Notes: generated from the sequence alone by a model not told the origin. Numbered from the stretch's first letter, positions 24,343 through 33,087 are shown. The stretch: 64,000 bases of DNA from RGIG4097 sp964637515 (GCA_964637515.1 CAZWUI010000006.1:19208-83207), one strand, 5' to 3'. Numbers and translations are program-made.

Positions 24343-25215
24343 TTATTTATTGAGTCCTGCTTGTTGCATAACTTCTTCTGCGAAGTTGTCTTCTCTCTTT
24401 TGGAGTCCTTCGCCCATTGCGTAACGGGTGAAACGAATGATGCTTGCTCCGCCGTTTTGTGCAAGGTATTGTGCGATGGTGATGTCGCTATTCTTGACGA
24501 AGACTTGGTCAAGGAGACAGATTTCTTTGAAGAACTTGTTGATTCTGCCTTCGATCATCTTTTCGATGATTGCGAGAGGTTTGGGATTGGGTTCGTTCAA
24601 AGATTGTGCTTTGAGGATTTCTTTTTCGTGTGCGACGACGTCTGCGGGGACTTCGTCCTTATTGACGTATTGTGCGTTTGCCGCTGCGATTTGGAGTGCT
24701 ACGTCGTGAACGACTTCCTTGGGTGCGTTTGCGGATGCTTCGACCATAACGCCGATTTTGCCGCCCATATGGATATAGGTGTCGATGACGGAGTCGTTTG
24801 CAGTGTAGACGGTGAAACGTCTGATGGAGATTTTTTCTCCCATCTTCATGACGTATTCGTTGGTGACGTCGGTCATTGCTGCGGTGACGTCTGCGACGGA
24901 TGCGTTTTCGTTGTCGAGAACGTAATCAGCGACTTTGCCAACGTATTCGTGGAAGATAGGTCCGTTTGCGACGAAGTCGGATTCACAGTTTACTTCGAGA
25001 AGGACGCTCTTGTCGCCCTTGTTTGCTGCGAAAACGATGCCTTCTGCTGCGATACGAGATTCTTTCTTCGCTGCGGTTGCGATGCCTTTTTCTCTGAGGT
25101 AGTCGATTGCGGCTTCCATATCGCCGTCGGTTGCGACGAGTGCTTTTTTGCAATCCATCATACCGACACCGGTTCTACCGCGGAGTTCCATAACGTCTTT
25201 GCTAGTGAATGCCAT
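24343..25215 (-). CDS. tsf: Elongation factor Ts
   Basis: EF-Ts recycles EF-Tu by nucleotide exchange. The 290-residue protein has the UBA-like start VMELRGRTGVGMMDCKKAL, the exchange motif LLEVNCESDFVA, and a C-terminal QNGGASIIRFTRYAMGEG. It follows rpsB by 26 bases and is co-transcribed with it. Confidence 0.97.
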   Translation of the reverse strand: MAFTSKDVMELRGRTGVGMMDCKKALVATDGDMEAAIDYLREKGIATAAKKESRIAAEGIVFAANKGDKSVLLEVNCESDFVANGPIFHEYVGKVADYVLDNENASVADVTAAMTDVTNEYVMKMGEKISIRRFTVYTANDSVIDTYIHMGGKIGVMVEASANAPKEVVHDVALQIAAANAQYVNKDEVPADVVAHEKEILKAQSLNEPNPKPLAIIEKMIEGRINKFFKEICLLDQVFVKNSDITIAQYLAQNGGASIIRFTRYAMGEGLQKREDNFAEEVMQQAGLNK

Positions 25216-25241
25216 ATATATTCTCCTAAAATTTTTCTGAA

Positions 25242-26048
25242 TTATTCGGCTTCTTTCTCTGCGATTGCCTTTTCGAGGGCTTCTTCGGGAGAGAGAGCAA
25301 CTTCTTCTTTTGCGACGGGTGCTTCTTCAACTGCGGGTTCTTCAACTTTTGCCGCGGTGAAGGATTCGCCTTGTTTGCCTTCGATGACTGCGTCTGCCAT
25401 CAAGGATGCGAAGAGTTGGATTGCACGAATTGCATCGTCGTTTCCGGGGATGACGTAATCGACGAGATCGGGATCACAGTTGGTGTCTACGACTGCGACG
25501 ATAGGGATGTTGAGTTTGCGTGCTTCTTTGATTGCGATCTCTTCTTTTTTGAGGTCGACTACGAACAAGCAACCGGGCAAACCGCGCATATTTTTGATGC
25601 CGCCAAGGTTCTTTTCGAGGTCGTCACGTTCTTTCTTGAGTGCTGCGACTTCTTTCTTGGGGAGCATTTCAAATTCGCCGATGATTTCTTTTTGATTGAT
25701 TTTGTTGAGTCTGTCAATACGAGTGCGAATGGTTTTGAAGTTGGTGAGAGTGCCACCGAGCCATCTTTGGTTGATGTAGAACATATCGCAACGTTCTGCT
25801 TCTTGTTGGATGGCATCTTGAGCTTGTTTTTTGGTGCCGACGAAAAGGACGGATTTGCCTTCTGCGGCGATGCTCTTCACGAATTGGTAAGCCGCTTCGA
25901 CGTGATCGACGGAAATTGCGAGGTCGATGATGTGAATATCGTTGCGGGTTGCGTAGATGTACCTAGACATTTTAGGGTTCCATCTTCTGGTTTGATGTCC
26001 GAAATGGACGCCTGCTTCGAGCAGGGCTTTCATGGTTGTTACGGCCAT
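25242..26048 (-). CDS. rpsB: Ribosomal protein S2
   Basis: S2 is a 30S subunit protein. The 268-residue sequence shows LLEAGVHFGHQTRRWNPKM, FVGTKKQAQDAI, INQRWLGGTLTNF and VVDTNCDPDLVDYVIPGNDDA. An acidic, Ala/Glu-rich tail of about 35 residues extends beyond the core. The start follows AAGGAGG. A structured leader of about 95 nt precedes it. Confidence 0.98.
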   Translation of the reverse strand: MAVTTMKALLEAGVHFGHQTRRWNPKMSRYIYATRNDIHIIDLAISVDHVEAAYQFVKSIAAEGKSVLFVGTKKQAQDAIQQEAERCDMFYINQRWLGGTLTNFKTIRTRIDRLNKINQKEIIGEFEMLPKKEVAALKKERDDLEKNLGGIKNMRGLPGCLFVVDLKKEEIAIKEARKLNIPIVAVVDTNCDPDLVDYVIPGNDDAIRAIQLFASLMADAVIEGKQGESFTAAKVEEPAVEEAPVAKEEVALSPEEALEKAIAEKEAE

Positions 26049-26143
26049 TTTATGGTCCTCCTTGATTTGTTTTTACCTCCCCCGACTTCGACGTTCAGGC
26101 TACCTGTCGGAACAACCTAAACTCCGCCGAGGTGTGCGGTGCG
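26049..26143 (-). promoter_or_regulatory. rpsB 5' leader with potential structure
   Basis: From the predicted transcription start to the ATG, about 95 nt contain GC-rich complementary pieces, including CCGAC...GTCGG on the minus strand and CACCTCGGCGG ahead of it, in otherwise AT-rich surroundings. Ribosomal-protein leaders often bind their own product (autogenous control). Whether S2 binds here is an inference. Confidence 0.4.
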
Positions 26144-26149
26144 ATGATG

Positions 26150-26178
26150 ATTATATTATATAAATAAATTTTTTGCAA
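26150..26178 (-). promoter_or_regulatory. Promoter of rpsB-tsf-(pyrH)
   Basis: Minus strand: -35 TTGCAA (26173-26178), 17-nt spacer, -10 TATAAT (26150-26155), in an A/T-rich upstream context. A second TATAAT overlaps just upstream at non-optimal spacing. Confidence 0.75.
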
Positions 26179-26233
26179 GAAAAATAAACAACTTTTTCAA
26201 GCAAAAATGAAGGATTTTGCGAGAAGAGTGAAA

Positions 26234-26548
26234 TTACTCTTCTTCGCCGTCCCATTCTTCGAGCATTTTCAAAAACTCGTTGAAGACTTTTTCAAGCACT
26301 TCGTCGTCTTCGATTGCCGCAAAATTGGTGTTTCCTTCTTTGTCTTCGACGATTTCATAGATGAGGACTTCGTCGTCTTCGATATCGGGAAGGGGCTCGA
26401 CGGGTTTCATGACGATATACCACTTGCCGTCAACGTCAAGTGTTGCGAGTTCATAAAACTCTTCGTCTTTGTCTGTTGCTTCGTTATAAAGGACGATAAT
26501 ATCGTCGTCTTCGGTTGCTTCGTTTTGGTCTTTGAAAAAGTCTGCCAT
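26234..26548 (-). CDS. DUF1292 family acidic protein (YrzB-like)
   Basis: The 104-residue product is very acidic, with a core DDIIVLYNEATDKDEEFYELA and VLIYEIVEDKEGN, the DUF1292 pattern found beside ruvX in Firmicutes. Function is unknown. The start follows AAAGGAGG; a longer upstream frame would cross the -10 box. A GAAGAGT/ACTCTTC hairpin overlaps the stop codon. It has its own promoter although ruvX lies upstream in the same direction. Confidence 0.85.
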   Translation of the reverse strand: MADFFKDQNEATEDDDIIVLYNEATDKDEEFYELATLDVDGKWYIVMKPVEPLPDIEDDEVLIYEIVEDKEGNTNFAAIEDDEVLEKVFNEFLKMLEEWDGEEE

Positions 26549-26573
26549 AAGTAGACCTCCTTTGTTTTCATTG

Positions 26574-26602
26574 ATTTTAGCATAAACCGCGCCAAAATGC
26601 AA
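26574..26602 (-). promoter_or_regulatory. Promoter of the DUF1292 gene
   Basis: Minus strand: -35 TTGCAT (26597-26602), 17-nt spacer ending in TGC (extended -10), -10 TAAAAT (26574-26579). Confidence 0.65.
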
Positions 26603-26678
26603 TAGCAATAATTTATTGACGTGTTTTGATCGGTTTTCCGCCGTTATGCTACCCTACTTAATTGCAAAATTAATCCGA

Positions 26679-27107
26679 TTAGAATAGCGGTTTTTGCTTT
26701 TCAAGGTAGGACTGCAAAATTATCGTTGCCGCCACTTTGTCGATGACGGTTTTTCTCTTTTCTCGTCTTACGTCCGCCTCAATGAGCATTCTTTCCGCAG
26801 ATACAGTCGTCAGTCTTTCGTCAACGTAGACAACTTCAAGTCCGCTTGCTTCTTTCAGTGCGTCCCCAAACTCTCTCGTGACTTCCACTCTCGGACCTTC
26901 GGTGCCGTCCATATTGAGCGGAAGACCAAGGACGAATGCGTCGGCGTCTTCGCGTTTTGCGTATTCCACGAAATAGGCAATATCCTGTTCGAAAGTCTTG
27001 CCCTTTCTGACGTAGGTTTCTCTCGGATTTGCGGTTATTCCCAGCATATCGCTGACCGCTACTCCTATTCTGACGTCACCGACGTCAAGTGCGATTTTTC
27101 TTTTCAT
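26679..27107 (-). CDS. ruvX: Putative Holliday junction resolvase RuvX (YqgF)
   Basis: A 142-residue RNase H-like protein of the YqgF/RuvX family, implicated in Holliday junction resolution or 16S rRNA 5'-end processing. Visible motifs are ALDVGDVRIGVAVSD at the N-terminus, FVLGLPLNMDGTEGPR, and VDERLTTVSAERMLI. The conserved acidic residues of the nuclease core are present. It is the last gene after the ABC pair and rarA, 10 bases after the permease stop. Confidence 0.95.
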   Translation of the reverse strand: MKRKIALDVGDVRIGVAVSDMLGITANPRETYVRKGKTFEQDIAYFVEYAKREDADAFVLGLPLNMDGTEGPRVEVTREFGDALKEASGLEVVYVDERLTTVSAERMLIEADVRREKRKTVIDKVAATIILQSYLEKQKPLF

Positions 27108-27117
27108 AGTTTCTCCG

Positions 27118-28836
27118 TTATTTCAAAAATCCGTTGGAAAGCGGAATTTGTCGATTTCTATTTTTTGGCGCAGTTTTATTGTCGTCCATTTTCTCGTATA
27201 AACTCTCTCCTTTTTTGAAAAGAAGCAGATTGAACGCTACCGCAATAATCAATGCTATTACCGCTGTCAGTCCCCAAAACAGTGCGTACGTCCCGATTTC
27301 GCCGAAAATCGGCTCCATTGCCGAGAATACGCTTGCTATCACGATGATGAATATCGCAAGCGCCGTGCACACTAGATACGGCACCAAAATCAACATATTA
27401 CCTCGTTGAAGCTCTGATGTATCCTTCCAATCGAGATTGGGTTTTCGCATATCTATATATATTGAAAATGCGTTTGTCCCCGTTGATATTATAAGCATTA
27501 CCAAGCCGAAAAGCAAGGCGTTTACCGCTCCGACTTTCATCACTGTCCCTGCAATAATTGTGAGCAACACCACGCCGACCGCCGACACAATATTTGCAAA
27601 CAACACCTTTTCAAAAATGATTTCATTAGGCTTTACGGGCAAGTGTTTCATGAGATAATAGGTTTTTCCGTCCCGACTGAAAGCAAGTGTTGCGGATGCG
27701 TTTATGCCGGAATTAAGGAGTATGGAATACAAGAACGCAACGCCTGTTTGTACCATAGGTACAAGTATGTTTCCGCTTTCCTCTGCGGATAGAAGTATCG
27801 TGTAGCTGTCGCTATCAGTGGCAAGATAGGTTACGACGAGCATAATCGGCGAAAGAATCACGTTCATAAACGACGACAATGCAAGCCCCGGATAGCGCAC
27901 GAGCGACTTGAAATCTCTCTCTAAAAGTGCGGATATGTGAGACTGTCTAGTGAGTTTTTTACTTTTTGCCGAGTTTTTCTTGCTCGTTTCGATTTGAGCG
28001 GATACCGCTCTTGCGTAAAACGCTTTCGAGATGAGCGTGATGAGCAAAATCAATCCGCCGTATATTCCTATCGCTATTCCGAGGTTTGCCCACGGATTTA
28101 TGCCGAGTGAAAAGTAGACAACCACCTTATCGGGATATGCAATATTGGCAATTCTGACGATTGCGGAAATCGTACCGCTTGACAAATTTGTCAAGTTTTC
28201 CGTATTTGCGATTTCGGGGAAGGTAACGAAGTATATTGCGAAGAGAGCGCAGAATAAAATAAGTAATACGACCGTGCCTACAACGCTTCTTTTTTTGAAG
28301 AATTTAGACAAGTACATAAGCGGCATAGATACGATTGACGCGATCGCCAAAGGTAGCAACGGCGTGAGAAGTATTATTGGCAAAATAAGTGGATAGAATG
28401 CGGGAAACACATAATATCCGTGTGCCGATGCGGTCAGTGCTACGGTGAGCAAAGACGGCAATAACACGTAGGTTGAGATAATGAGTTCGTTGACGTAGAC
28501 GACGGAGATTTTCGCAAAGTATACGACCGTCGGAGACACCGGCAACGACGACAAAAATCCGACGTCGTCGGATAGGTAGAGAGTGGATAGCACGCCGTGC
28601 ACCGCAAAGAAAAACGTTATCACTTGCGCAGATGCGATAATAAGAGTCACTTCGTGCGGAAATATTCCTTTTTGCACCGCCGTTTGCGTGATTGTGTACA
28701 ACATAACACAAATCACCGCCATAAGCGGTAACGTTGACAGTGTGCCTACGATGGGCGCAATGATCTTCTTGCCCTCCCTGCGCACGCTGTACTGATTTTT
28801 GAGCAGTAGTTTGAATACGAGTAGATACTTACTCAT
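27118..28836 (-). CDS. ABC-2 type exporter permease
   Basis: A 572-residue polytopic membrane protein with roughly ten to twelve hydrophobic segments and short loops, including a polar cytoplasmic stretch around residues 275-310. The TSCALSFSRDGKTYYLMKHLPV-like middle, here LAFSRDGKTYYLMKHLPVKP, is typical of large ABC-2 permeases fused from two halves. It overlaps the ATPase gene by eight bases, so the two form one transporter. The substrate cannot be told from sequence; relatives act in drug, peptide or sodium export. Confidence 0.85.
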   Translation of the reverse strand: MSKYLLVFKLLLKNQYSVRREGKKIIAPIVGTLSTLPLMAVICVMLYTITQTAVQKGIFPHEVTLIIASAQVITFFFAVHGVLSTLYLSDDVGFLSSLPVSPTVVYFAKISVVYVNELIISTYVLLPSLLTVALTASAHGYYVFPAFYPLILPIILLTPLLPLAIASIVSMPLMYLSKFFKKRSVVGTVVLLILFCALFAIYFVTFPEIANTENLTNLSSGTISAIVRIANIAYPDKVVVYFSLGINPWANLGIAIGIYGGLILLITLISKAFYARAVSAQIETSKKNSAKSKKLTRQSHISALLERDFKSLVRYPGLALSSFMNVILSPIMLVVTYLATDSDSYTILLSAEESGNILVPMVQTGVAFLYSILLNSGINASATLAFSRDGKTYYLMKHLPVKPNEIIFEKVLFANIVSAVGVVLLTIIAGTVMKVGAVNALLFGLVMLIISTGTNAFSIYIDMRKPNLDWKDTSELQRGNMLILVPYLVCTALAIFIIVIASVFSAMEPIFGEIGTYALFWGLTAVIALIIAVAFNLLLFKKGESLYEKMDDNKTAPKNRNRQIPLSNGFLK

Positions 28837-29569
28837 CGGCGGTTTCGTCGTCTGACGTGATTTGCAAGAACAATTCTTCGAGAGATTTAGAGAGTCCGCT
28901 TTCGTGAAGCTCCGAAACGGTGCAAACGGTGATCAAATTTCCGCCGTCGATAATCCCTACTCTGTCGCAGACCTTTTCCACGACGTCGAGTACGTGTGAA
29001 CTGAAAAATACACTATTCCCTTTTTCAGCATATTCACGCATAAGTTTTTTGAGTGTATAGGCGGATTTAGGGTCTAGTCCGGTGAGCGGTTCGTCCAAAA
29101 CCCAAAGTTTAGGCTCGTGAATGAGTGCACCGATGACGTTGAGTTTTTGTTTCATACCGTGGGAATAACTCTTTATTTGATCGTTTATCGCACTTTCTAG
29201 GTCAAAAAGTTTCAAATAGCGGTCAATACGCTCTTTTCTTTCATATTCGGGAACGTCAAAGACGTTCGCCATGAAATTTAGATATTCCGCGCCCGTCAAT
29301 CTCTCGTAGATGACGTGGTCGTCGGATACGTAACCGATTTGTTTTTTTGTTTCAATCGGGGACGATTTCAAGTCCGCTCCGTTCACTTGGATATTTCCGT
29401 CATCGAAGGACAAAATCCCCGTGATACATTTTATCGTAGTTGATTTTCCTGCGCCGTTCGGTCCAATAAAACCAAAGATTTCACCGGGGTTTACGGTGAG
29501 CGTAAGATTGTTTACGGCGGGTACTGAATTGCCTGAATAGGATTTTGTGAGATTGTTGATTTTCAGCAT
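28829..29569 (-). CDS. ABC transporter ATP-binding protein
   Basis: The 246-residue ATPase partner of the adjacent permease. It shows Walker A GPNGAGKSTTIK, a Q-loop at IGYVSDD, the signature variant SYSHGMKQKLNVI, Walker B LWVLDEPLTGLDPKS and the switch histidine in FFSSHVLDVVEK. The SHGMKQK signature is typical of exporters of the ABC-2 class. Its ATG overlaps the rarA stop by a base. Confidence 0.95.
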   Translation of the reverse strand: MLKINNLTKSYSGNSVPAVNNLTLTVNPGEIFGFIGPNGAGKSTTIKCITGILSFDDGNIQVNGADLKSSPIETKKQIGYVSDDHVIYERLTGAEYLNFMANVFDVPEYERKERIDRYLKLFDLESAINDQIKSYSHGMKQKLNVIGALIHEPKLWVLDEPLTGLDPKSAYTLKKLMREYAEKGNSVFFSSHVLDVVEKVCDRVGIIDGGNLITVCTVSELHESGLSKSLEELFLQITSDDETADE

Positions 29570-30873
29570 TATTGTGGCTTGAATTTTGATTTGCGTTGTG
29601 CTTTTCTTTCTTTGACGACCTTTTCAAAGCCGTTTTCGGTCGGCTCGTAGAATACGGCGGATTTCAATTCGTCGGGAAGATATTGTTGGTCCACCCAACC
29701 GCCGAAATCGTGGGGATATTTGTATCCGCTTATGACTTCTCCTTTGTAGTTGTGGTCGCGAAGATAGATTGGGACGGATTCGCGTTTGACGGTTTTCACC
29801 GCTTCTTCCGCTTTCATGAGAGCGACTTCCACACGGTTTGACTTCGGTGCTTCCGCAACGTAAATTATGCCTTCTGTGAGCGGTATTCTGCCTTCGGGTA
29901 AGCCGATTTTTTCGTATGCGTTCATAGCGGAAACCGCAACTACCAGTGCGTTTGGATCAGCCATTCCGACGTCTTCCGCTGCGTGAATAACGATTCGTCT
30001 TGCGATGAGCATAGGATCACACCCTGCTTCGATGAGTCGTTCCGCCCAGTAAACTGCCGCATCCGAGTCGCTACCGCGCATACTCTTGATGAATGCGGAA
30101 ATTATATCGTAATACATGCTCTCGTCAAAGCCGAGAGCTTTTCTCTGTATGGACTGCTCTGCCACCGTCTTGTCAACGTGAATTATGCCGTCAGCGGATG
30201 CGTGAGTGGTTATGACTGCAAGTTCGAGAGCGTTCAAAGCGGTTCTCATATCCCCGCCCGATGCCCAAGCAAGATGATTGAGCGCATCGTCGTCGACTTG
30301 CACGTTCATATCGCCAAGACCGCGGTCTTTGTCTGCAAGCGCATGTTGAAGTCCGCCGAGAATATCCTTATCGGTGAGCCTTGAAAACTCAAAAACACGG
30401 CATCTCGACACGATTGCTCTCGTCATATTTGCATAAGGATTTTCGGTCGTCGAGCCGATGAAGATGATATATCCCTGCTCGATTGCCTGAAGCACGCTAT
30501 CCGATTGCGCTTTATTCCACCTATGACATTCGTCAAGGAGCAGATAAGTGCGCTTTCCGTACACTCTCAACAACTCTTTTGCGTCTTCGATGACTTTTTT
30601 TGCGTCAGCAACACCTGCGGTAACGGCATTGAGTTTGACGAAGTTTGCGTTGGTATTTTGAGCGATTATATGCGCAAGAGTGGTCTTTCCTGTGCCGGGA
30701 GGACCGTAAAAAATGCAACTTCCGAGTCTATCTGCGGAGATTGCCCTACGAAGCAACGAGCCTTGACCGACGATTTTAGACTGCCCGATAAACTCATCAA
30801 GAGTTTGAGGGCGCATTCTTTCGGCGAGGGGTGCCATTCTTTCAACATTGTTTTGCAAATCAAATAAGTCCAT
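29569..30873 (-). CDS. rarA: Replication-associated recombination ATPase RarA (MgsA)
   Basis: RarA is a clamp-loader-like AAA ATPase acting at stalled forks. The 434-residue protein has MRPQTLDEFIGQ, Walker A YGPPGTGKTTLAH, Walker B LLLDECHRWNKAQ, sensor IGSTTENPYANM and a C-terminal tetramerisation region with YKYPHDFGGWVDQQYLP. No ribosome site precedes the ATG, and the predicted transcription start coincides with the ATG (see the promoter at 30880-30908). It leads the rarA-ABC-ABC-ruvX cluster. Confidence 0.95.
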   Translation of the reverse strand: MDLFDLQNNVERMAPLAERMRPQTLDEFIGQSKIVGQGSLLRRAISADRLGSCIFYGPPGTGKTTLAHIIAQNTNANFVKLNAVTAGVADAKKVIEDAKELLRVYGKRTYLLLDECHRWNKAQSDSVLQAIEQGYIIFIGSTTENPYANMTRAIVSRCRVFEFSRLTDKDILGGLQHALADKDRGLGDMNVQVDDDALNHLAWASGGDMRTALNALELAVITTHASADGIIHVDKTVAEQSIQRKALGFDESMYYDIISAFIKSMRGSDSDAAVYWAERLIEAGCDPMLIARRIVIHAAEDVGMADPNALVVAVSAMNAYEKIGLPEGRIPLTEGIIYVAEAPKSNRVEVALMKAEEAVKTVKRESVPIYLRDHNYKGEVISGYKYPHDFGGWVDQQYLPDELKSAVFYEPTENGFEKVVKERKAQRKSKFKPQ

Positions 30874-30879
30874 AAATAA

Positions 30880-30908
30880 ATTATAAAATTTTTTTATAGA
30901 AAAGTAAA
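30880..30908 (-). promoter_or_regulatory. rarA promoter predicting a leaderless mRNA
   Basis: Minus strand: -35 TTTACT (30903-30908), 17-nt spacer, -10 TATAAT (30880-30885). Counting seven bases from the -10 end puts +1 at 30873, the A of the rarA ATG. The sequence before the ATG is only A and T, with no Shine-Dalgarno. Confidence 0.65.
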
Positions 30909-31049
30909 GAAAAGATTTCGAAAAAGCGGAATATTGCGGGTAATTGTCGGCAAATGATGTGCTTTCATCAAAATAATTATTGTTTGCGGGAAAAATGCAT
31001 ATGATTTTTTACGAAACAGACAAATTTACTTTTGCGCCAAAATTCACGA

Positions 31050-32441
31050 CTACTTCGAAAAAGGTGTTTTCAAGACGATTTTCAAGGGAATTTTCCCGAG
31101 TTTCACACATGGCACACCCGTCATAACAGTGCCGTTTACAGACAAAACTTCATTGTCGGATGGCAATATGGTGATGTGATGAGATATTCCTTTTGAGAGC
31201 AAATCAAATTCGATTTTGGCAAAATCAGACGGAATTGACGGAGACAGAGTTAAGTTGTCGTTCCCGATAGAAATGCCGAATTTCACTGTTTTTTGTTGTG
31301 TGTACGGCACAAAAGTATTCTTGATTTTGATATTTTTTAGAATACTTTTCTGTTTTTTCTGCGTTTTTGCGTACAATATCGACATTATATCGTTTGAGGA
31401 TAATGCGCTTGCAAGTGAAATAAGATCGTTTTTCTTGTAGATTGTGAAAATCGTGCCGATACCAAAACTTACTTTTTTTGCAGTTATCGTAGGTGGCGCT
31501 ACCCTTTTCATATATCCGTCAAGCACTAGTGCATAACAATAATCGTCAAGATTTAGTTTTGTAGATTGACAACTCAAGTTTTCCAAAAAGGTTTTCTTTG
31601 CACTGTCATCCGCATTGTTGAATACATCGTAACTGTCGAGAATTTCAAGCGGACGATAAAACCGATAGAATGAAAACAACTTGAGTAAGTTCATCCCGTC
31701 CGCAATATTAGACAACACTCTTTTTGTGGAATTTAGCACGTCAAGATAGACTGCGTCGGCAATTTTTACACTCTCTTCTCTCTCGTTTGATGAGAAATGC
31801 AAAAACACGTTGTTATCTTTCAGGCGCAGATATTGTTTTGACTTTTCATAACGCTTTGGATTTGTCGAGATTTTCTTTGCGATTTTGTGAATTTTGTCAA
31901 ACGTGATAATTCTTTTGCCAAGAAACGCAACTTTTTCAAGGTATACGTACAAAAGTCCGTCTTTTATCAAGTCAACTTCGGGAAAACTTACAGTACTAAT
32001 CTTGTTGAAAGCATTAAAAATCGTTGCGACTTTGTCTTCAATCAACAAATACTCACAACTCTCCAAACATAATCTTGCCATTGTAACCACCCTTGTTTCA
32101 TCGTCTACGCACGGAAGGTCGCAAAGAGTTTCAAAGTTTTTCTTCTTTTTTGAAATGTTTTTCATAAATTCGAAGTAAGGCAAAAACTCACGGAAATCTT
32201 CGCATTTGGACTTTTTGCAGACTTTTAGTGCCTTTTTTATCGTCCTGTAAAACGGTTTGCCGTCGTATTTACACTTGCCGTTTTCACTTGCTTGCCCGAA
32301 TTTTCGAGCAGTTAGGCCGCACTTTTCGATATAATCTTCATCGTTTAAAGTGCGAGTAAAATGCTCGCGCGGAGAGCGTTTTGTGACTATATATACCGCT
32401 AAAAATAGTAGCGTGACAACACTTGCAATCAGATATTCCAT
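31050..32441 (-). CDS. Membrane-anchored protein with possible GH94/cyclic-glucan-synthase-like ends
   Basis: About 463 residues from the preferred ATG; a frame 12 codons longer starts in the rnpB terminator region. An N-terminal transmembrane helix (residues 3-20) anchors a soluble, Lys-rich body. I do not recognise it with certainty. The C-terminal 75 residues, with LTLSPSIPSDFAKIEFDL and VNGTVMTGVPCVKL, recall the last beta domain of GH94 phosphorylases and cyclic beta-1,2-glucan synthases (pattern PxIPxxW). A middle stretch near residues 230-310 weakly recalls the segment before their glycosyltransferase domain. The catalytic centre of those giant enzymes would be absent. Neither end has a clear ribosome site. 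Confidence 0.55.
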   Translation of the reverse strand: MEYLIASVVTLLFLAVYIVTKRSPREHFTRTLNDEDYIEKCGLTARKFGQASENGKCKYDGKPFYRTIKKALKVCKKSKCEDFREFLPYFEFMKNISKKKKNFETLCDLPCVDDETRVVTMARLCLESCEYLLIEDKVATIFNAFNKISTVSFPEVDLIKDGLLYVYLEKVAFLGKRIITFDKIHKIAKKISTNPKRYEKSKQYLRLKDNNVFLHFSSNEREESVKIADAVYLDVLNSTKRVLSNIADGMNLLKLFSFYRFYRPLEILDSYDVFNNADDSAKKTFLENLSCQSTKLNLDDYCYALVLDGYMKRVAPPTITAKKVSFGIGTIFTIYKKNDLISLASALSSNDIMSILYAKTQKKQKSILKNIKIKNTFVPYTQQKTVKFGISIGNDNLTLSPSIPSDFAKIEFDLLSKGISHHITILPSDNEVLSVNGTVMTGVPCVKLGKIPLKIVLKTPFSK

Positions 32442-32490
32442 ATCCTTATTCTTGCCAAGCGGTGAGTTTTTAAGCATAAATCGGACAAAA

Positions 32491-32512
32491 TAAAAACGCT
32501 CTTTCGAGCGTT
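32491..32512 (-). terminator. Terminator of the RNase P RNA gene
   Basis: AACGCTC-GAAA-GAGCGTT on the minus strand, closed by a stable GAAA-type tetraloop and followed by TTTTATTTT, right after the rnpB 3' sequence. Confidence 0.85.
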
Positions 32513-32836
32513 TGCAAGATTAGTCTGTAAGCCGAGTTCTGTCTTGGACGGCCATCTATCTAGCCGATACGTTGCCGTATCGATCAAGCGACGTGTGGAG
32601 CGGACGGGCAATCCTATATGCTCCGGTCTTGCATCGAGTGGGGTTTACATCACGCCTCGTCACCGATTTGCGGGTGAGCTCTTACCTCGCCTTTCCATCC
32701 TTACCCTTGCGGGCGGTATTTTTCTGTTGCACTATCCTTAAAGTCGCCTTCACAGGTATTTCACCTGCACTCTTGCCCTATGATGCTCGGACTTTCCTCA
32801 CGGTATTTCTACCCCGCGACCGCCCGACTAACTTGC
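32513..32836 (-). ncRNA. rnpB: RNase P RNA (rnpB)
   Basis: The catalytic RNA that trims tRNA 5' leaders. The minus strand shows the universally conserved GAGGAAAGTCCGAGC near the 5' end, ACAGAAAA in the core, TAAGAGCTCACC, and the 3' signature ACAGAACTCGGCTTACAGAC. Pairing of the two ends and the order of these blocks fit a type A-like bacterial RNase P RNA of about 320-345 nt. Ends are set by the predicted promoter and terminator. Confidence 0.96.
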
Positions 32837-32842
32837 TTTGTC

Positions 32843-32871
32843 ATATTAGCACGGACGGGAAAAATGCGCAA
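32843..32871 (-). promoter_or_regulatory. rnpB promoter
   Basis: Minus strand: -35 TTGCGC (32866-32871), 17-nt spacer ending in TGC (extended -10), -10 TAATAT (32843-32848). The start falls near 32836. Confidence 0.7.
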
Positions 32872-32989
32872 GCAAAAACGGATATATACACCGCACAATT
32901 TTGACAATTCGATAATCTATCAACCTAATTTTGTTTGAAATATATAAATTGTGTTGTGAAAGTAATTGAAGTTCGCAAATATAATTCGC

Positions 32990-33015
32990 AAAAAAAGCGG
33001 AGCGTTTTGCCCCGC
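32990..33015 (-). terminator. Terminator after recN
   Basis: GCGGGGC-AAAAC-GCTCCGC (one G-T pair) followed by seven Ts on the minus strand, closing nadK-argR-recN. Confidence 0.8.
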
Positions 33016-33087
33016 AAAATAATAATTTGATTTTAACAACCCTATGTGCTTTTCGGTTTTTACAAATAATTTATTGATTGACTCTGA

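Noticed and set aside
24340..25458. A 372-codon plus-strand frame opposite tsf and rpsB
   Set aside because: Shadow of two ribosomal genes; extreme Asp/Cys/Phe content.
32513..32904. Open frames of 60-110 codons within the RNase P RNA region
   Set aside because: The sequence matches conserved RNase P RNA blocks with its own promoter and terminator, so the frames are accidental.
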